Source: Bacteroides sp.
Lineage (GTDB): Bacteria > Bacteroidota > Bacteroidia > Bacteroidales > SM23-62
Direction of reading: 5' to 3'
DNA: 6,681 bases
Assembly: GCA_030667765.1 (NCBI GenBank)
Contig: DAOUVF010000173.1
Location: 1-6,681, forward strand
Shown here: in pieces, positions 1 through 4,104 of the stretch
Position numbering within the stretch: position 1 is the first letter of the stretch
Layout: every line of letters begins with the position of its first letter
Translations under genes and position numbers: made by a program
The notes under the pieces: generated by a model
What the model was told of the DNA's origin: nothing
The model's input: only the letters and a program-made list of their open reading frames with translations
Database searches by the model: none

Positions 1-1077
1 ACTAATTTCAATGAATTAAAGATTGCCTGGTCATATGAGGGCAATTCCGGTAATATCGAAGAGATGGACCTGGAACCTCACGAAAAGGGAGTCCTGGTAA
101 TTCCTGCCATGGACTGGCAGGATGGGACCAGTATCAATATCGCCTTCTATCTTGGGAATAACATGCTGGTGGATGTATATAATATCCAGCTTGGCGAGCG
201 GAAGCCAAACATTCCTGCCTTACAAAAGGGCCAGTTAACAGTCAGGGATGAAGGGGACAGGATTATCTTAAGGGGTGGAAAGTTCAGCCTGTCAATAGAC
301 AAAACCGACGGCCTTATCAGGGATCTGGCAGCAGGTGAAGTGGGACTCATAAAATCCGGTCCGTATATAAACCTGAAAATACCGGGGAAACAGTTTTATG
401 GTTCGGTTGAATCCATCATTGATATTGCCCCAAACTGGAATTGTAAGTCTGTCCGCCATGAAATGAAAGACGGGATAGTTACAGTCTATTCTCAGGGAAG
501 CTGCAACGACATCGAAGTCTCCTTCACCATCAGGGTGGATGGGAATGGTACCATTCAGGTCGATTATGAGTTGCAGGACCTGCCGGAGGGTAAACCCGTT
601 CAGGAGGCCGGCATTTATTTTGTGGCAGGGGACTCATTCACGGGACTTTCGTGGGACAGGGAAGCATACTTTACTGCTTACCCCGAAGAGGATCTCGGGC
701 ATCCGCAGGGTAAAGCAGACCTGACTTTCAGTCCCCCGATGACCTACCGGGAAAAACCCGGCCATGAGTGGATACATGATACAAAAGGGTTCTACTATTT
801 CGGTCCGGTTGCACAATTGGAGTATTCAAACATGGCCCGCTCTCTCAAAGAGAATATTTATTCATTCAGCCTGGCAACTGAGGATGGCACAGGCATTTCT
901 GTGCATGGTGCAGGTACGCAGGCTTGCAGGTTCGATCGTAGCGATGATGACAATCTGCTTATTATTAATGATATATGGGATTATCCGGCACTGTTGTGGG
1001 GAAACTATATGAAACTGATAAGCCTTCCGGGGCATTATCACGGCAGTGCAATTTTATCCCTTCAGACAAATCAATAA
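1..1077 (+). CDS. Glycoside hydrolase family 2 (LacZ-like) protein, C-terminal part, 5' truncated by window edge
   Basis: The reading frame is open from base 1, so the ATG at 64 is an internal methionine and not the start; 358 codons are visible. Codons 1-67 look like the beta-sandwich domain 4 of LacZ-type enzymes, opening with TNFNELKIAWSYEG and ending near YNIQLGERKP. Codons about 75-355 look like the large C-terminal beta-sandwich (Bgal_small_N, domain 5), with the typical stretch SWDREAYFTAYPEEDLGHPQ at codons 217-236. The TIM barrel with the two catalytic glutamates lies upstream, so the sugar specificity (beta-galactosidase, beta-glucuronidase or other) cannot be judged. The usual LacZ end signature (GVGG..SWG type) is not apparent; the protein ends in WGNYMKLISLPGHYHGSAIL plus a few residues. 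Tandem stops TAA TAG close the gene. It probably acts as an exo-glycosidase in the periplasm on oligosaccharides made by the neighbouring enzymes. The family call is firm; the substrate is unknown. Confidence 0.88.
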   Translation, partial: TNFNELKIAWSYEGNSGNIEEMDLEPHEKGVLVIPAMDWQDGTSINIAFYLGNNMLVDVYNIQLGERKPNIPALQKGQLTVRDEGDRIILRGGKFSLSIDKTDGLIRDLAAGEVGLIKSGPYINLKIPGKQFYGSVESIIDIAPNWNCKSVRHEMKDGIVTVYSQGSCNDIEVSFTIRVDGNGTIQVDYELQDLPEGKPVQEAGIYFVAGDSFTGLSWDREAYFTAYPEEDLGHPQGKADLTFSPPMTYREKPGHEWIHDTKGFYYFGPVAQLEYSNMARSLKENIYSFSLATEDGTGISVHGAGTQACRFDRSDDDNLLIINDIWDYPALLWGNYMKLISLPGHYHGSAILSLQTNQ

Positions 1078-1078
1078 T

Positions 1079-1084
1079 AGGAGG
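1079..1084 (+). promoter_or_regulatory. Shine-Dalgarno AGGAGG before the GH43-like gene
   Basis: A perfect AGGAGG sits 2 nt before the ATG at 1087. Its first two bases are the end of the second in-frame stop (TAG, 1078-1080) of the GH2 gene. The spacing is shorter than the usual 5-9 nt. However, the next in-frame ATG (1147) would remove most of the signal peptide, so 1087 remains the best start. Bacteroidota depend little on Shine-Dalgarno pairing, so its real contribution is uncertain. Confidence 0.5.
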
Positions 1085-1086
1085 CT

Positions 1087-1161
1087 ATGAATGCATCCCA
1101 TAATCAGTCCAGGCCAATTTGCAGCATAGTCCTGCTTTTAATTGTGATGGTTTGCGGATGC
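1087..1161 (+). other. Lipoprotein signal peptide of the GH43-like protein
   Basis: Residues 1-25. A short polar N-region with Arg9 is followed by a hydrophobic core and a VCG-C lipobox with Gly at -1 and Cys25 as the lipidated residue. The residues after the Cys (LPSGD) give no clear acidic surface-export signal, which suggests a periplasm-facing anchor. Confidence 0.65.
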
Positions 1162-2103
1162 CTGCCTTCAGGTGATCCACTATCTCAACTGGATTCCCCC
1201 ATTCTTTTTCAGGGGGATGACAGCCTGGCCTTCCGGGATCCTGCCGTACTCTACCATGAAAAAACATTTTATTTATTTTATACGCTGACGGAAACAGAAC
1301 CAGATGACTCATTATTCTGGTACACTGCAGTAAGCAAATCTGAAGATTTAAAGCACTGGACAGAGCCCGGGAGGATCACGCCGAGGGACCAAAACCTGAA
1401 TTTTTCCAGTCCGGGTAACGTAGTCCGATTTGGAGACGAGTGGATACTCTGCCTGCAGACCTATCCCATTCCGGGGTATACACGCAGCAGCGGTGAGCTT
1501 CGTTACGGGACCGGCGATTCCAGGATATGGATCATGCGCAGCAAGGATCTGGAACAATGGTCTGAACCGGTACTTTTAAAGGTGAAAGGGAATGATGTGG
1601 CCCGGGAAGACATGGGCCGGATGATAGATCCATACCTGATCGAAGACAAAGATGAAGCGGGTAAGTGGTGGTGCTTTTACAAGCAGAACGGGGTCAGTTA
1701 TTCCTGGTCCCATGACCTGGAGAACTGGACCTTTTCAGGCCGGACCCAAAGCGGCGAAAATGTCTGTGTGCTCACAGATCAGGATGAATACCTGCTTTTT
1801 CACTCCCCTCAAAACGGGATCGGTGTGAAACGGTCCCCGGACCTTATCAATTGGAGGGATGTTGGTGATCTCATTACCCTGGGACAGGAGGAATGGCCCT
1901 GGGCGGAGCGGCGCCTTACCGCGGGAGTTGTGCTCGATATGCGTCATGAGAAAGCTTTCGGGAAGTACATTATGTTTTATCACGGGGAAGGTCCAGGGAA
2001 AGAAAATTCAATCGATACATTCGTTGCAAACTGCTCCATAGGCATTGCCTGGAGTGATGACCTGGTAACATGGGACTGTCCCGGTAACGCAGGATCAAAA
2101 TAG
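1087..2103 (+). CDS. GH43-like five-bladed beta-propeller glycosidase, lipoprotein
   Basis: A 338-residue protein of clan GH-F/GH43-like type. Residues 1-25 are a lipoprotein signal: Arg9, then a hydrophobic stretch (SIVLLLIVMV) and a lipobox-like VCG before Cys25, so it is predicted to be membrane-anchored on the periplasmic side. The first blade opens with FRDPAVLY (Asp51), the place of the catalytic base Asp in GH43 enzymes. A second MIDPYLIED (Asp181) and WAERRLTAG (Glu274) are candidates for the other acidic residues, and HGEGPG holds Glu301. Five copies of a DLxxW motif (Trp91, 158, 214, 256, 329) mark five blades. The length fits a single propeller without an accessory domain. It probably cleaves a terminal sugar from the glycan attacked by its neighbours. 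GH43 usually means arabinosidase or xylosidase, but related propeller families (GH117, GH130 and unclassified groups) share the RDP opening, so family and substrate are tentative. It starts 9 nt after the GH2 stop and ends 7 nt before the sulfatase. Confidence 0.75.
   Translation: MNASHNQSRPICSIVLLLIVMVCGCLPSGDPLSQLDSPILFQGDDSLAFRDPAVLYHEKTFYLFYTLTETEPDDSLFWYTAVSKSEDLKHWTEPGRITPRDQNLNFSSPGNVVRFGDEWILCLQTYPIPGYTRSSGELRYGTGDSRIWIMRSKDLEQWSEPVLLKVKGNDVAREDMGRMIDPYLIEDKDEAGKWWCFYKQNGVSYSWSHDLENWTFSGRTQSGENVCVLTDQDEYLLFHSPQNGIGVKRSPDLINWRDVGDLITLGQEEWPWAERRLTAGVVLDMRHEKAFGKYIMFYHGEGPGKENSIDTFVANCSIGIAWSDDLVTWDCPGNAGSK
1336..2076 (+). repeat. Five DLxxW blade motifs in the GH43-like protein
   Basis: Motifs SEDLKHW (85-91), SKDLEQW (152-158), SHDLENW (208-214), SPDLINW (250-256) and SDDLVTW (323-329) recur at 42-67 residue spacing. 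They follow a short strand (AVSK, WIMR, VSYSW, IGVKR, IGIAW), as expected for the strand and outer turn of each propeller blade. The repeats are at protein level, not DNA level. Confidence 0.7.
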
Positions 2104-2110
2104 AGATCAT

Positions 2111-2161
2111 ATGAAAATTATTATTAGCTGCCTGTTAATGCTCCCGGTCCTGGTACAGTGC
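2111..2161 (+). other. Signal peptide of the sulfatase, possible lipoprotein
   Basis: Residues 1-17: Lys2, then a hydrophobic core and LVQ before Cys17. Gln at -1 departs from the usual Gly/Ala/Ser, so lipidation is uncertain; export to the periplasm is likely. Confidence 0.5.
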
Positions 2162-4030
2162 GCTGGACCAAAAGAAGTTGAACGACCCAATATTCTCTGG
2201 ATCACCTGTGAGGATATCAGTCCCTATTTAGGATGCTACGGTTTTGAGCAAGCCCAGACCCCCAACCTTGACCGCCTTGCCGAAGAAGGGATCCGCTACA
2301 CCAGTGCCTATGCCAATGCACCCGTATGTGCGGTTTCCCGTTCCATGCTGCTGACCGGGATGTACTCCAGTTCAATCGGCACCCATAATATGCGTTGCTA
2401 TACACAGCTTCCCGCCTCCATACCGGCCTACCCGAAGATCTTCAGGGAAGCAGGTTATTATTGCACAAACAATGTCAAGAAGGATTACAATTCCCCCTTC
2501 CAGCAGGATACAACGCTGTGGGATGAGTCATCCAACCAGGCCCACTTCCGGAACAGGAATGATGGCCAGCCATTCTTTGCTGTTTTTAATTTTACAGTTA
2601 CCCATGAGAGCCAGTTGAGTGAGGAAAACCAAAAAGGCCATATTGAAAATGGCCGCATCCCGGATGAACCACGTATCGATCCGGAAGACATTGTGCTACC
2701 TCCCTATCATCCTGACCTACCTGAGATAAGAAGGGATTGGGCCCGCCTTCATGACCTGATCACGAGGATGGACGAGCAGGTGGGTGAGATCCTTCAGGAT
2801 TTGAAGGATGAGGGCCAGGCTGAAAACACGATTGTTTTCTTCTATTCGGACCATGGCGGCATGCTGGCCCGCTCCAAACGGTATCTCTATAATGTTGGGA
2901 CTCAGATTCCCCTTATCGTACGCTTCCCTGAGAGATGGCATCATCTCGCTCCGGGCAGGCCGGGGAGTACAGAGGATAGACTGGTAAGTTTTATCGATTT
3001 TCCGAAAACAGTCTTATCCATATGTGGTTTGCCAGTCCCGGTACAAATGCAAGGCACAATTTTCATGGGCCCCGACACCGAATCATCTTTGGACAGGGTA
3101 TGGTTCATGCGTGACCGGATGTCTGAGCGCTTTGATTTTTCAAGAGCGGTCACGGATGGGCGTTATTATTACATCCGGAATTTCATGCCCCACCGTCCCC
3201 GTGGCCGTGACATCACCTATGGATACTGGGTACAGTCAAACTGGAGTGCCTGGCGAAGTCATTATGAAGCTGGCCAATGTGATGAGGTACAGTCCCAGTT
3301 TTTCCAACCCAAACCCGCCATTCAATTATTCGATACGGAGGAAGATCCCTGGCATGTCAATAATATTGCAGGCGAAACTGAACAGCTCGAACGGATAGAA
3401 AAACTCTCAGCAGCGCTTGATAAGTGGATGATCGAAACACGTGATCTGGGGATTGTTCCAGAGTCCATGTATGATGATCTTGCTGGTCCGGGTAAACCTT
3501 TTCCAACCTTATATGAATATGCCAGTAGCGAGGAATACCCGGTTGAAGAATTTTTACAGGCTGCAAAAACAGCCAGCCTTGGTGATCCGGGACGAGTGGA
3601 TCAATACCTGAAGATGATGGAGGATGATCAACCGGTGGTTCGATACTGGGGGGCCTACGCAATCTTCCTTCTTCGTAAGGCAGATCCGGAACTCAAATCT
3701 GTCCTCAGAGGTATGATGCATAATGATCCCGCTGAAGCCAACAGGGTCATGGCTGCCCAGGCACTCGGCCTCTGTGGTGATCCCGATGCCGCATTCCAGG
3801 CCATACGGGATATTGCGTTCGAAACCCAATCCCCAACGGTTTTCCTCCAGGCTATAAATGCTTTTCAGTATAGCCTCCTGGATGACCGGCTGACCATGGG
3901 GGACTGGAAAAAATTCAGTGAACGGGAGATAAGGGAATCGCCTGGAAAGGATATGTTAAACAGGGGACATGCCCAGCGGATCATCACCCATGCCATTGAA
4001 CACTGGCCGGAAAGATATAAAGTCTACTAA
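2111..4030 (+). CDS. Family S1 sulfatase with HEAT-like C-terminal tail (heparan N-sulfatase-like subgroup)
   Basis: A 639-residue sulfatase that hydrolyses sulfate esters (or N-sulfates) using a formylglycine made from Cys73. The N-terminus (residues 1-17) is a signal peptide with a possible lipidation Cys17, but Gln at -1 is unusual. The domain begins at RPNILWITCEDISPYLGCYG; Glu34 and Asp35 are the first metal-binding acids. The active-site motif is Cys73-Ala-Val-Ser-Arg77, then SMLLTG; Val replaces the usual Pro or Ala. Further landmarks are the TVTHES segment (His165), FYSDHGG (Asp247, His248, metal binding) and SKR (Lys256), all in the usual order. Residues about 490-600 form alpha-helical HEAT-like repeats (VVRYWGAYAIFLL, VMAAQALGLCGDPDAA), a tail seen in several bacterial sulfatases. 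The overall layout resembles the S1_8 / N-sulphoglucosamine sulfohydrolase-like group; the subfamily call is from memory and tentative. It lies 7 nt after the GH43-like gene, and its stop overlaps the GH78 start. No maturase (FGE or anSME) is in the window, so activation must come from elsewhere. Confidence 0.9.
   Translation: MKIIISCLLMLPVLVQCAGPKEVERPNILWITCEDISPYLGCYGFEQAQTPNLDRLAEEGIRYTSAYANAPVCAVSRSMLLTGMYSSSIGTHNMRCYTQLPASIPAYPKIFREAGYYCTNNVKKDYNSPFQQDTTLWDESSNQAHFRNRNDGQPFFAVFNFTVTHESQLSEENQKGHIENGRIPDEPRIDPEDIVLPPYHPDLPEIRRDWARLHDLITRMDEQVGEILQDLKDEGQAENTIVFFYSDHGGMLARSKRYLYNVGTQIPLIVRFPERWHHLAPGRPGSTEDRLVSFIDFPKTVLSICGLPVPVQMQGTIFMGPDTESSLDRVWFMRDRMSERFDFSRAVTDGRYYYIRNFMPHRPRGRDITYGYWVQSNWSAWRSHYEAGQCDEVQSQFFQPKPAIQLFDTEEDPWHVNNIAGETEQLERIEKLSAALDKWMIETRDLGIVPESMYDDLAGPGKPFPTLYEYASSEEYPVEEFLQAAKTASLGDPGRVDQYLKMMEDDQPVVRYWGAYAIFLLRKADPELKSVLRGMMHNDPAEANRVMAAQALGLCGDPDAAFQAIRDIAFETQSPTVFLQAINAFQYSLLDDRLTMGDWKKFSEREIRESPGKDMLNRGHAQRIITHAIEHWPERYKVY
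2327..2341 (+). other. Sulfatase formylglycine motif CAVSR (C73-R77)
   Basis: The five codons tgt gcg gtt tcc cgt encode C-A-V-S-R, followed by S-M-L-L-T-G. This is the modification and active-site signature of type I sulfatases, normally C/S-x-P/A-x-R. Cys73 would become formylglycine. The Cys type can be processed by either aerobic FGE or the radical-SAM anSME; the Val at the third position is non-canonical. Confidence 0.85.
3578..3910 (+). other. HEAT-like helical tail of the sulfatase
   Basis: Residues about 490-600 read as paired amphipathic helices: DQYLKMMEDDQPVVRYWGAY, then PELKSVLRGMMHNDPAEANR, then VMAAQALGLCGDPDAAFQAI, each with Ala/Leu-rich cores and D-P or D-x-P turns. The tail is outside the sulfatase catalytic core and may help substrate binding or oligomerization (inference). 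Confidence 0.6.
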
Positions 4031-4032
4031 TG
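4028..4032 (+). promoter_or_regulatory. TAATG stop-start overlap coupling sulfatase and GH78 genes
   Basis: The TAA stop of the sulfatase (4028-4030) shares its last A with the ATG of the rhamnosidase (4030-4032). No strong Shine-Dalgarno precedes it; only a weak AAAG-type stretch (4019-4022) is seen. This suggests that translation of the rhamnosidase depends on ribosomes finishing the sulfatase. Confidence 0.75.
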
Positions 4033-4104
4033 AAAAGCACTGCCACGCAACTCTGTATCATTGCACTTTCATTTATGGTGCTAATGAATGCATCAACCTC
4101 CTGT
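4030..4104 (+). other. Signal peptide of the GH78 enzyme, probable lipoprotein
   Basis: Residues 1-25: Lys2, a hydrophobic core (LCIIALSFMVLM), then NASTS before Cys25. Ser at -1 fits a lipobox, but Ser at -3 replaces the usual Leu. The following GKPGQ shows no acidic surface-export signal. Confidence 0.55.

Noticed and set aside
64..66. ATG as the start of the first gene
   Set aside because: The frame is open to base 1 and the upstream codons (TNFNELKIAWSYEG) continue the GH2 domain 4 pattern, so the gene begins outside the window.
1075..1086. Possible terminator or promoter between GH2 and GH43-like genes
   Set aside because: The 9-nt gap holds only a second stop codon and the Shine-Dalgarno sequence; there is no room for a hairpin or a promoter.
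3024..3398. 124-codon + strand frame within the sulfatase gene
   Set aside because: It is out of frame with a sulfatase whose protein is continuous and conserved through this stretch, and it has no recognizable domain.
3357..3829. Two overlapping minus-strand frames (101 and 91 codons) under the HEAT-like tail
   Set aside because: Antisense shadows of the sulfatase gene; no ribosome binding site context or recognizable protein.
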